This document shows positions 46,036 through 56,770 of a DNA stretch of 64,000 bases, one piece after another. The position numbers and the translations under genes are program-made. The stretch comes from Zhengitettix transpicula (taxonomy: Eukaryota; Arthropoda; Insecta; Orthoptera; Tetrigidae): NCBI GenBank assembly GCA_037074705.1, contig CM073591.1, positions 179,949,432 to 180,013,431 on the forward strand. Direction: 5' to 3'. Every line of letters begins with the position of its first letter. The first letter of the stretch is position 1. The notes beneath the pieces were generated by a model. The model was not told the origin of the DNA. It worked only from the letters and a program-made list of their open reading frames with translations, and made no database searches.

Positions 46036-46822
46036 AATAAAGTTTTTTTCTCCCACCGTGCTATTTCTGTGCCGTTTGAAATATGCTAAAAGCCGTCAAT
46101 AATTATTCTAGATAAACATTTACTGAACGTTTTAACATCTTTGGAGCAATTCCTAAACCACATGTTGTTACTTTCTTTAACTATTTCAACGCTCCATTCG
46201 TGTATCAATTTGATCACTCCAAGTCGAAGATACTTGTGACAAGGATACCTCATTTAAAAATATTTTTTATAGAGAAACGAAAATAAAATTTGTTTCCTTT
46301 ACATTTTTCAATATATTAAATATTTTATGACAAAAATCCAATAACAGACTATTGTAAAAAGTAATTGATTAATTAATTATTAAATTTCGACATGTTTTGG
46401 CCGTCATGCTAAGATAACATAGTAAAATCCTGAAGAGGATCCACATGAGGACAGAAACATTTTAATAATTAATTAATAAATTACTTCTTCAATTGACTGT
46501 TATTGGCTGTTTATCAAGTGAAGTTACTGACATGTAACTTTATATAATATAATAAATAATTATTGACCGGTATCAATTTTTCATGAAAGTAAATTTTATT
46601 TTACTGCAATCTGCTGTAAGCTGAAAGTCGTAATTGCCTAACGAATATATTACCTCGACCTTTTAGCATCTTGCAGAGTTCTGCAAACCACGTGTTATGT
46701 CCCTCTAAAATCAAATTTGTCTGTCTTCCAAATAAAATATTTTAAACAGTTCCAAACCAAGGACTATTATAAGGTAGATTAAGAGGTTAAAAAACCAAAT
46801 AAGTCCTCCAAATTTAAGTAAA

Positions 46823-47010
46823 ATGATTTATTTAACCTACGTCAATGAACATGGAAGCTTGAAATACAAATTAATATACATAAGTAGAAAAACACCTGTA
46901 TACATAAATTAAACTAGATACATACACAGTTATATATAGAGAGAACTGAGGAAATACATACGTCGTGTATGTAACAAGTCGTTGGCGTTGACGTAGGTTC
47001 AATAAATCAT
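46823..47010. repeat. short inverted-repeat element inside the Harbinger copy
   Basis: ATGATTTATTTAACCTACGT (46823) and its complement ACGTAGGTTCAATAAATCAT (46991-47010) bound about 188 bases. This looks like a MITE nested in the Harbinger element. Confidence 0.6.
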
Positions 47011-47688
47011 GTAAGCGAAATTTGGCCGTCTTTATTGTTTTTTACTGTGTTAAAATTATATTTTACATAACTATATCAAGACTCAGTATGAATAGAAAAT
47101 TGTCGTGGCAGAGATGGCTCAGTATCAAGATACTATTTGTTTGAATAAAAAATTTAACAAATTTTTCTTTCTTTTCTTTTTACAAAATGTAATAAATACA
47201 TTAAATAATTATTGACGGATATGATGATATTATCCCGTATTTAAACGTATAAGTATTGTACGACTGCTTTGATGCTGGGGGGTGAGAGAAAATTTAATGT
47301 CCGGGTTCAGCGATGAGCATTGACCATTGCGAGGCAGGCGGTGCCATCCAACATTCTATTGGGACATAAAACTGAGCGGAGTCGCTCAGCCTACCTGCTC
47401 TCAGACGCTCACCGCTCGCCGCTTCTATCGTACCCGAGGCCTAATAATAAATACCTTAAAACCAGAATGGAGGGAAGAGTCTTATTAAAATTTCGTGTTA
47501 CCCTTTATAACTATTTCGCATCTGTGAGCACGGGAACATCATCGGAAAAACAATTCGCATTATATCGTCTGCATTCCGAGCCGGAATACAACGTTATCCT
47601 TGCAATTAAATTAACTCTCCTATTTTTCTGCAACAAAGTAATGTAAAACGCCATTTGTGACTTTTTCACTTATATCGTTAGTTGGGTC

Positions 47689-47833
47689 CTTTTTTTTAAG
47701 AGTAACAGGCTACATGAGGGTAATCCACGTGGTGGCAACTCCCCTTTAATAGCATAGGAAGGGATTTGAAATAGTCATGCGGAAGGGTAGAGGAGGGTAG
47801 CCAAGGGTTAAGTAGGTGTAAACGGGCTATGGT
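47689..47833 (-). mobile_element. SINE-like retroposon, copy 4, truncated
   Basis: T8 run, then GAGTAACAGGCTACATGAGG and the conserved AGCATAGGAAGGGATTTGAA. Similarity ends at GGGCTATGGTT, so only the 3' third of the element is present. Truncation at the 5' side is usual for LINE-dependent retroposition. Confidence 0.75.
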
Positions 47834-47999
47834 TGACAAGAGAATTAAGTTGTATAAAAGTTTGCTTCCATATCAAATTAATTTAATGCAGACCATTTTG
47901 GAGTTCTCAGTACTAGAAATATGACTGCATTATTTTAGAAAATGACGTTCATGTAAATTTGTTCGACCGAATGTCGTAATCGAATTCGATGAAGAATGG

Positions 48000-48240
48000 T
48001 ATCCTCTACAATTTATTGATGAACATTATTTTCAGTCGAATATTTCATGCTTTTGCTATTAGTGAGAAACTGAAAATTTCGTGGTTTTTAGGCCACAGAA
48101 ACGTTTCCCGAGGCCTTTAGAACCGAAAAATTTGGTTTTTAACTATTGGTCACAACATATACAAGTTGGAAAAAATATAAAATACCGGACCTTTTGTTCG
48201 CGGAGTCCTATGTTTTGGCCATAGCCACTGGGCTGGTTAG
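48000..48240 (+). repeat. dispersed repeat, pair partner of 53440-53680
   Basis: TTAGGCCACAGAAACGTTTC, ATATAAAATACCGGACCTTT and CACTGGGCT blocks recur in the same order and spacing at 53440-53680 (TTAGGCCACAGAAACTTTTC, ATATAAAATACCCGAACTTT, TACTGGGCT). The family is unknown. Confidence 0.7.
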
Positions 48241-48379
48241 GGTTATAGGAAATCCCAGCAATAATATATCATCGATTCTTTGTTCCTCCTCTATTTTTGT
48301 TGCAGCCTGTTATGCGAAGTGCGACATGCTTGTAAGAAAGAAATTTTCGATATTATAGACGGTTTGCTATTAGTTTTGT

Positions 48380-49140
48380 CAAATAGTTGGCTGTCTGCAG
48401 TTTACGTGGCGAAGGAATTCGAAGGTCGGAAAATGACAGATTTTGGACCATAACTTGAGTGACCAGATGATGGTGTTCAGTAGTTTCGGGGATCGGACCC
48501 GACTGGAAAACACGAGAATCCGTGTAGTTACCCGGAATTTATCAAGGAGAGAAGTTGAAATAGTATGTGAAGGAGACAGAAATAATCCGTCTGGGATAGT
48601 TAAGGAGAAACATTTAGGCGAAGTTAGTCTGCATGAGTGGAGGAGAAACATTTAAACGGAGAAGTGAGAGTGAGATTTTATTTAGCTCGAGAGGTGATGT
48701 TTACACAATAAATTCTTGATTCAGGAGTGCGTGAAGAAGAACCGAGCCATTTGGTCCGTTACCTGTCACTCTGTACCTGCAGTCCTCGTCACCACTAAAT
48801 CAGTAGACTCCACAATAGCTTGGTAAACAAACAATAAATAGCGTAGCCCAGGACAGAGCTGAGTAATTTATTAATGGTCCCACACATCCTGTGTTTAGAA
48901 AATCTCATGTACTGAGACAAACTTTACATACTGTAAAGAATTATTTTTTGTGGGCTGGGTTTTTACGTTAAATGAAAAAAATATTTAACCATTAAAGAAA
49001 TTTTATATAAGTTTATTACAGTTAAACATGAAAAACTCTTATCTCAGGCACCTGTGGTTTTTACATAGAAGAGATCTGCTGCCCGTACCAAATACGTACT
49101 GCTATTCAGCGTTTTGTTGCCTGCTGTAGCCCTTGTACCG
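48380..49140. other. unassigned; 48400-48820 GC-richer
   Basis: Both strands are open in parts of 48380-48655, but neither frame resembles a known protein. 48700-48830 reads like a leader or LTR-type region. No repeat ends found. Confidence 0.3.
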
Positions 49141-49149
49141 ACGTCTCCG

Positions 49150-49800
49150 TATCTCACAGCCGGCAGAACGGGTTAAGTGCAGTGATGACTTTAGTCAGGA
49201 CCATTGCAAGGCGTCGACTCAGGGGTTGACCACTGGCTAAGGCGTCGGCCTCCGGGATTGATTGCTGGCAAGCCGTCGTACTAAATTGTGTGGCTTCGAT
49301 GAACTCTTCACTAACAAATTGAGGCCCCTTTCTCACGACGATTCTGCCTCTGACTATATCAGAGACAACAACTTGGAAAAGTTTACAGCAGAACTCATGA
49401 GATTTGTAGATCGGTGACACTTAAAACGTATACACGCAACGCAATACGGAGCCTCTCATAATCACATCCACCAGCTGCGGTGAGCGCAGAACAACTGTCC
49501 AGTTTCAAAGCATATCTCCGTTCCCTCCAGTATAGCCTCCCATTCTTTTACTTTTTTCATTATTAGAAAACTTGGTCGAAATGTCAGTTCCACTGATTCT
49601 TCCATTGTTACAAGAGTTATAGCACGCAGCTGGAGTTCCGTAGTGAACAATGGCCAACTATTCTGTCATGTTGAGGCCAACAATCGAGACAGGACATGAA
49701 AATTACTTGGATGAAAATATGTATCTTCTCCACCCCCACGCACGTGCATGATTTCGAATTCTCCAAACCACAGCAAACAACACTTTCGAGACAAATCAAA
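49150..49800 (-). other. coding-like segment on minus strand, unrecognised
   Basis: Frames at 49817-49617, 49650-49462 and 49420-49154 are open in succession, and the composition is GC-richer than the flanks. Peptide features: CLDCWPQHDRIVGHC (49700), EESVELTFRPSFLIMKKVKE (49600) and KVITALNPFCRL just before a stop (about 49175). It could be a decayed transposon gene or exons of a host gene. No domain is recognised. Confidence 0.3.
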
Positions 49801-49819
49801 ACTAAACCAAAATACACGG

Positions 49820-51590
49820 GTTACAATACTATTGTGCTGAAAATATTTAAAAAATCCAATTGTATTGTAAATTAATTAATAAGTCCCAAAAATATTATAT
49901 GCTGCTAGTGTTCTCTGCGGACCTTTCTGTTCACTATTCTATTACCTGGAAATTATTTCTACCGATCGTTTATATGATTAAGTTTCCGAATGGTGTTGCT
50001 AGAAAGTGGAAGAGTATTCCACCCTTGGAAATGGTTATACTTACCAAATTTTGTATGCGGTACTTTCCACAGTGTTTACCAAGTATCTGATACATATCTG
50101 TAGGAAATAGACAGTTTTTCACGAAATAATGTTGGCCAGAAAACATAATCGTTAGTTTGAATATTCGCACCATGCCTGTTGCCGTAATTTATCATGAAAA
50201 TTTCTATACTTTTCTTGGCCCCTGGTACTCAAATTCCATATTTTGTGAGTTTCATTATACAAATTGTATTTTGAGAGAAATTGAGACGTAGACGAAGAAT
50301 TGCTGTTCTTCTGCACTTCAGATGGAAGATTTTAAAACAAAGAAGAGAAGCCAAGTAGCTTTTGATATGCAACGATAATGAAAAATGTTGAAGACTTATT
50401 GAATAATGAACGAACAAAATAAGAAATGAGAAAATAATGGAGAGATATGAAGAGCTGAGTAAGACAAATAAGTGGTGCATTACTGAGGTATTGTGCAACG
50501 CAATAAATTTCCGCATAATATGATAATAGCATTGATGAGCAGAAATCACAATATATAAACTAAGAAATGTGGCTGTATAAATGGAGGACTGAGATTTTAT
50601 TTGGTCAGCGCCGAACTGAACAAGAGGAATAGCTGAATTAAACCTGTTCCGTTACGAAATGAAAGAGAAATTTGAGATGATCCGTGTTCCTCGCATGTCG
50701 ATAGTTCCAAAACCAGTTTTCTGGTCTAAGCGAACATGAAGTTATAAAACCATTTTACTGAAATAATGTACGATTTACATGCTATAACTAGTTAGTTTAT
50801 ATGTCTTCTTATAAATGTAGACAATATGTAAAACTAAAGTTTTTCAGTAAGCTGTTGTAATAACTATACTCTGTAGACAATTTTGAGGTTGAAACTTAAT
50901 AACATTTAAAGCAGTGATATAGTAGCGAGTTTCAGAAAATAGTTTTTCATAGAATGTTTCATTTGGGGAAAAATTATGAATTCTTAAACACTGAACCCTT
51001 ATTTGTTTTAAAATTATATCCGGTATATATGTTTTAGATATTTACACTTGTTATTTTTTTTTAGAAAAGTTGAACTATGCATTTGAATGTCTACTGTCCC
51101 ATATTAAAGTACTTATTGAATGTTTCTGCGCACTTTATCAATTTTAGCAGTTGGTCTCGCCCGTAAGGGAGCTGAAGCAACTATCAAGGGAAAGCAACAA
51201 ACGATATTGCAGAGATACGACGCATATCAACGAAATGACGTATTTGAAAAATAAATTATTCTTTATCACTTTATTGGCCTCATCATTATTTCCTTGTTAA
51301 TTTTGATCTAGTACAAGCGTTATAATATTAGCCACCACCAAATTTCAGTGCTCAGAAGACGGTATAGTGCATTACAGGATTAGTACAGTAGCTATCTACT
51401 TACTACGCAAACGGTCGGGTATTTTAAATTTATTTTCCACGCGTGTATAGCTTGTCGTCAGTAGTGAAAATCTCAGTTTTCCAATTCTAAAGGAATCGGG
51501 TCAAGTTTCTTGACTTCAAGAAGAAAAGTTTTTTCTTTATTTCTTTTGATTCTCTTTCCAGCGCATGAGCTGGTTTTAAATATACATTGA
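49820..51590. other. unassigned AT-rich stretch
   Basis: Open frames near 50230-50550 (-) are AT-biased and leucine/serine-rich without domain signatures. Nothing else is recognised. Confidence 0.4.
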
Positions 51591-51591
51591 G

Positions 51592-51668
51592 AATTGCCGA
51601 AAATACACGCATTTTGCTGGATGGTTGTGGCCGGACCAGCGGCGTTCGTATTGTGGCGCTGAGGAAGG
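51592..51668 (+). repeat. arm 1 of a distant inverted duplicate with conserved frame
   Basis: Matches 53134-53208 in reverse complement. The plus-strand frame reads KYTHFAGWLWPDQRRSYCG and then AEEG. A weaker third copy lies at 51896-51930. No family recognised. Confidence 0.65.
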
Positions 51669-51679
51669 AGCGATAGTTA

Positions 51680-52370
51680 ACTACTTAACTGCTAAACTTG
51701 GATAAATGTACTAACAAGTTACGTTTTTATATCTTTACTTAGACTTCATCTTTATTGCTCAATGTTATTTATATTAAAATTTAAGTTGAAATGCTTAATT
51801 CAGATCCCCGTAAATGACGTGGTACTTCAACGTTATCCCCACGTATATACAGAAAAATTGCGGTTGTTTTGGTCATTTTTGATAAATCCATTTAGAAATA
51901 CCGAATATACACCAATTTTGTTGACTGGTTAACATATACATATACGTGAGGGTGAAACTTTTGCATGGCTAGGGGAATGTGAGCAGTGTGGATTTAAACA
52001 CAACAAGGATGAGATCCAGGTCTAGCATAGTTACAGTGTTTCACTGTTTTAAAGAAGCTACCAAAAATAGAGGAAATTAGAGATGTGTTTATGTCACATC
52101 CGATGAAAGATCACAGTAGGGGAAAGCATTTTCTTCGCATTTTAACCTACAGTGATCAAATGATTATTCACCAATCGCTCAACACTGAGATAACAGCTGT
52201 TTACAAAGTCTGCAACTGAAAGAAATTTTAATATATCCAGACTACCACCAACACAAGATACTGCGCACAAACTATGGTGTTATTACCAAATACAAACGTG
52301 GTTAGGAAATGTAAAAAATTCTGAAGAGTGGGGGATTGGTACGACTGGCTCACGGTCTGGATCCCGTTGA
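51680..52370. other. unassigned AT-rich stretch
   Basis: Apart from the weak third copy of the 51592 motif at 51896-51930, nothing is recognised. Confidence 0.4.
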
Positions 52371-52525
52371 AATGACCAGAGACCCAGCATCTGACTCACT
52401 ACTAGAACTTCTTTCTTCCTCTTGCAAGAAGGATTCCACTGGTGCTTGTACCAGCAGAAAATGAAGGTTGAAGTGTTCAAAAATTTGTAAGAGATGCAGC
52501 GGTCTTACATGCGCATGTGTGCTTG
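52370..52525 (+). pseudogene. cysteine-rich CXC-like fragment of a mobile-element protein
   Basis: In shifting frames the plus strand gives DPASDSLLELLSSSCKKDS, TGACTSRK and LKCSKICKRCSGLTC. The closely spaced cysteines resemble the CXC-like C-terminal domain carried by some arthropod transposon or retroelement proteins. The assignment is from memory and weak. It is followed by unassigned sequence to 52701. Confidence 0.3.
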
Positions 52526-53133
52526 AAATTACTCATGTTATGGAGTATGAAGGAGACGAAGCAACTGAAATAATCGATCAATTCCATGGAGTACCCTTGG
52601 ATAAAACCCACTTCCGTCAACATACGTATGTAATAAAATGGCAAATAGCCAACTATTACTGTTGTATTACTTCATATAATTTTAATTCAACTACAGGATG
52701 ACGCCTATGACGTTTCATCCACTTCCAAATATGGCTACTATTCCAAACCTGTATCATAAAAGCGGCGGCATACAGTTTGTAACATATAATAAGATATTAT
52801 TTATTACACATACTTAGGTAGTTCCTTCATTACATTATACCGTTTTATTACTCTGAATAATGAAAATTATTTTTATTCTCCCATCTGATACAATAGCAAT
52901 CCACGATGACAAAAAAACCCTCAATATTTCTGTAGGTATGTAAGTATAATGCTGTAATACACATTTAGATGTGATTCACGGAGTTGTGAATTAAACATTT
53001 CAACTCAAATTTTTATATAACTAACATTGAGCAATATTCAGATGAAGTCTTATTACAGTAGAACTAAGTAAATGTGTAAAAACGTAAGTAACTTTTTAGT
53101 ATATTCATCTAAGATTATTAGCTAAGGAGTTCC

Positions 53134-53208
53134 CTTCCTCAGAGCCACAATACGACCGCCGCAGGTCCGGCCACAACCATCCAGCAAAATGGGTATATTT
53201 TTCAATTA
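53134..53208 (-). repeat. arm 2 of the distant inverted duplicate
   Basis: The minus-strand frame (53332-53105) contains KYTHFAGWLWPDLRRSYCG followed by SEEGN. It pairs with 51592-51668, about 1.46 kb away. Confidence 0.65.
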
Positions 53209-53439
53209 TCGAAGTATTTTTCAAACCAGATAAGAGTAAGAGAATTAAATTCTCTGCAACTTCCTTCTGTGAGATGTGAATGTACGACCTAACTTTTGGA
53301 GATATCAGCAGTAGAAATACGACAATGTGCATTCTTTTCGAGAAGGACGAAAATTAACATACATTGGACGAATGATTTCTACCGCTTGATTAGATCAAAT
53401 TTAATAATAAAATATACCATAGGGCGCAGAATTTTATGC

Positions 53440-53680
53440 TTTACAATTTATTACTGAACATTGAAACATTCAATGTTTAATGCTTTAGATATTAACAAAA
53501 AACTGAAAAGTGGTAAAAATTTCATGGTATTTAGGCCACAGAAACTTTTCCCGGGGCTTTTCGAATTGGAAACCTGGGGTTTTCACTACTGGTGACTACC
53601 TATACAAGTAGGGAAAAAAATATAAAATACCCGAACTTTTGCATGTGAAGGTTGTTTTTCGGACATAATTACTGGGCTAC
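53440..53680 (+). repeat. dispersed repeat, pair partner of 48000-48240
   Basis: Same block order as the copy at 48000, with greater divergence at the left edge. It ends near TACTGGGCTACATGG. Confidence 0.7.
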
Positions 53681-53699
53681 ATGGCGAAGCGAGTTATTC

Positions 53700-55390
53700 T
53701 TTCACGACGACTGTAAGGCCCCCTATTAAAACAGCGAAGCGAAACAGGAGAAAATTTGTGTTCTTCTTATGTTCATACATGGGCTAACCTGCTATGATGA
53801 AACGGCCGTCACCGCTTCGCATCGTCTCAGCATGGACATGAATGTTTCTGATCCTTATGGTCTAGAAAACTGGACTTAATAATTAATATTTAATACCAGC
53901 ATCTGTAGGAGAATCGCTACGCTGACCACGTGCCACTCAAAAAATCAGTAATGTGTCAAGGAAGATTACAGTATGACAGTCGTCCCGATAGTCTAAGGGC
54001 CTCAATGGGCTGTAGAGCCAACGAGAATAAAATAATGAATATCTTAATACATGGAAAAGGCTGCAGTGATATGTGTAGGGATGAACTACATAAAAACTTT
54101 GATTTATGTGGGGTGTTAAACTAGGATTTCCGTTAACGGATACACCTGCTTCAACAAAGAATGCGTTGTAGGAACCAATGAGAAGGGGAATGTTGAATGA
54201 ACCGCCTCTGATATTCGCGAACCAGAATTATAGCCCGTTTAAAATTAGAAGTCTGATGGAGTGTCCACGTGGAGGAGAGCACTGATGCCACGTAGGACTT
54301 ACGACTTACACAGCTCACTGAAAACAGTAGAATAACGCCACTATTGTTCGGTAACGCTGCTTTATTTCAAGCGTTGTGATTGGTTGATTCAAGGTCACAG
54401 CATCGCGCCATTGGTCGTCTAATTTATAACGTACTATAATACTACTGAACCAGCATCTATAATCGGCGTCACAAAAACATGAACTTCATCCGCTACAAAA
54501 ATGAACTAATAATATATTTTTGCATGGCCACCTCAGGAACTATTACGGTAAACACTAATTTGATAAGAATGTTTATTTACTTATTGGCCGTAGTTATAAA
54601 ATCTAGATGACAGAGTTCTTATAGGTATATAACACAGCGTAATCTGTCAATTGAACAAAATTTGAGCACACTTGTGATTTTAAATCAAAGCTCAAAGTTT
54701 GACAAAAAATCTAAATGTATACTTGCTCTGAACATAATACTGTTGCTTTAACTGAACATGGGCAAATTGAAGAAGCTTGCTGTTTACGGTCGAGATTGAC
54801 ACCAAAATTTTCCCCACATTGGAACGCGACTCTGTTAAGCTAAGCGGGGAAAACATGTACGTCGTTTCCAGGAATTTCAATAATGAGTATTTAATGTACA
54901 CGAGGAAAAAGTTTCAGCTGGAGTCATTGCTAAATTCTTATGGATTTATCAATAGTTGTTAGTTGATCAGTTTTAATGAATACGTTTTTTAATTTTTATT
55001 GCGTTATTCGAGGACACGAATTTGGTGCGTAAGACTGTGTTTACCTGCCCAGTCAGTGACAATTAATCGCTTTAAGAAAGTACAAAAACAACATACGGCT
55101 GGGTGGTGGCAGCAGTTTTCTCAATCTCATAAGCTGCATTTGTTCATGTCCACAGAACTGAGTGGATTAAACTGTTTTGCCCGACATAATAAGACATAAC
55201 TTATTGACTTTTGGGGGGAAACATTTATTCGTGTGGGGTAAAGATGCGACGTATATATTTTGCACCCTAAGTGAGTTAGTGGTCATAGATCATTTGTAAG
55301 AGGCTCGTGCTGTATGAAGTAACTTTAGTTAATGTCGCAGACGTCTGCCAGTTATTGTGACCTGAAATCTGTAAGCAGCCCCGGACATTT
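53700..55390. other. unassigned; includes CCAAT-like boxes near 54379-54435
   Basis: 53715 starts TAAGGCCCCCTATTA, which resembles a Harbinger left end without a partner. Around 54379-54435 two ATTGG boxes (CCAAT on minus) lie about 30 bases apart beside TTTATAACG; this could be a promoter on the minus strand, but no gene is attached. Short frames at 53930-54124 and 54777-54962 are not recognisable. Confidence 0.3.
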
Positions 55391-55402
55391 CCTAGACGTG
55401 GA

Positions 55403-55958
55403 ACTGCGAGGGCTATTCTCTTGCAGGCAATACCTGCGAGGGATGTTCTCTCGCAGGCAGAACCTTGTAGGAGAGATACGAAGGGCCTACATTTGGGGAT
55501 GCCTTTTCCTCTCTGTTTTTGAACTAAGGATCCAACAAGCCGAGGCACCTCGGCCTGTTCTGAGAGGTGTATGTTCCGGGGTCACAGACCTTGGGCATAC
55601 GGTAGGAGTTGTCCGCTATTCCCATTGGAATAGTCGGCCAGCTGCCTCCTAAACGGGTCGAGGCACAGAGAAGAGAATGCTGCGTCCCCACAGAAAACTC
55701 CTCTCCCGCTATCGGAAGGGCGTGGGACAAGTACCCAATGCCCGACCTACCTGATGCAGGTTTTTCTAGGGTTTTCCCTGCATTACTTTTAGGCGAATGC
55801 CGGGTAGGATCCTTAACATATAGCCCGGGGGCCCTAGTAAACCCTTGACTTCCTTCCTCTACCCTTCCGCATCCCCCCTTTCAAATCCCTTCCTATCCTA
55901 TTAAAGGGGAGTTGCCCAACGTGGATTACCCTCATGTAGCCTGTTGCCCTAAAAAAAA
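55403..55958 (+). mobile_element. SINE-like retroposon, copy 5, longest, with 12-base TSD
   Basis: Flanked by CCTAGACGTGGA at 55391-55402 and 55959-55970; ends in A8. The 5' end holds two successive hairpin motifs: CTGCGAGGG...CTTGCAGG and CCTGCGAGGG...CTCTCGCAGG. The body and 3' stem-loop (TGATGCAGG/CCTGCATTA) agree with the other copies. At 556 bases it is the best template for the family. Confidence 0.9.
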
Positions 55959-56294
55959 CCTAGACGTGGAGAATATGGGTGTTTGCGTGGCACGTTATAA
56001 ATGTGAGGTGGGAACTGAATATCACGTGTATATTAATTAAATGAAACAATCAGCGGCGTTCAGTGCCTTATTGAACTTTTAGGCAGGCCGCACACTGGAA
56101 GCGACGAAACTGTCGGCGACAATTTGCTTCGAGTCAAAACGTCGCAAGCTGTCTGAAGCAAAATGACTCGAGTCAAAACGTCGGAAGCGAAAATGACTCG
56201 AGGAAAAATCGTCGCCGACAAAATGTTTCATGATGTCTGAGACGGTTTCAGGCTGTTTAGAGCTGTATCTAGCAACCAAATTTATTTAATATCA

Positions 56295-56522
56295 GTGAAG
56301 ATGGAGCGTGACGACGAAACAGCTGTTATTATTTATTGTTATATGTTGTTGGAAGAAGGAAAAAGTTCTCGAGATTTATGGGTACACCAAATTAATACTA
56401 AAAGAAATATAAACGGTTTTCTTAATGAATTACGAGCGGACGAAAACAAATTTTTCAATTTCACAAGGATGAGCTCCAAAAGTTTCGATGTCAGAAATTC
56501 AGAGAGAACTTTTTGCACTTGA
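56295..56522 (+). pseudogene. Harbinger transposase N-terminal fragment
   Basis: The frame starts at ATG 56295 (or 56301) and reads LWVHQINTKRNINGFLNELR, then DENKFFNFTRMSSKSFD. This is the WVHPINxxR...F-NELR-DE-KFF-Y-RM-S--FDEL block of Harbinger transposases. It ends soon after with unrelated sequence, and the catalytic domain is deleted. The neighbouring GEYH/GEF position is changed to NGF. Confidence 0.75.
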
Positions 56523-56770
56523 GTAAGATGACATTGATCCTTCTCAAACATTTTTCAGAGGATCCAATCCGGCCTATGGTATTCGAAACAGATATATGGA
56601 TTTCTTTAATTCCAACTATGGCAGCGTACCATGGCAATATTGTTTCATTTAGTTTATTAGATGTTTGTGAAGAAAATATTATATTGATTGTAAAAGCAGT
56701 GTAAGAATGACTGGTCATTACAACAAAATATTATTTAAATAAATAATGTAGGTACAGAATAATAATAATA

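Larger units (their letters stand above)
45637..47441 (+). mobile_element. PIF/Harbinger element with intact TIRs and TAA TSD
   Basis: Left end GGCCTCGGACACGATAGAAG and right end (reverse complement) GGCCTCGGGTACGATAGAAG continue together for about 36 bases with few mismatches. TAA lies on both sides (45634-45636 and 47442-47444), the 3-base TWA duplication of this superfamily. It holds only the N-terminal transposase fragment; the rest of its 1805 bases is AT-rich and unrelated, so it depends on an enzyme from elsewhere. Confidence 0.88.

Noticed and set aside
54370..54440. CCAAT-like and TATA-like boxes as a promoter
   Set aside because: Short motifs expected by chance; no transcript, first exon or gene attached, so not listed as a regulatory feature.
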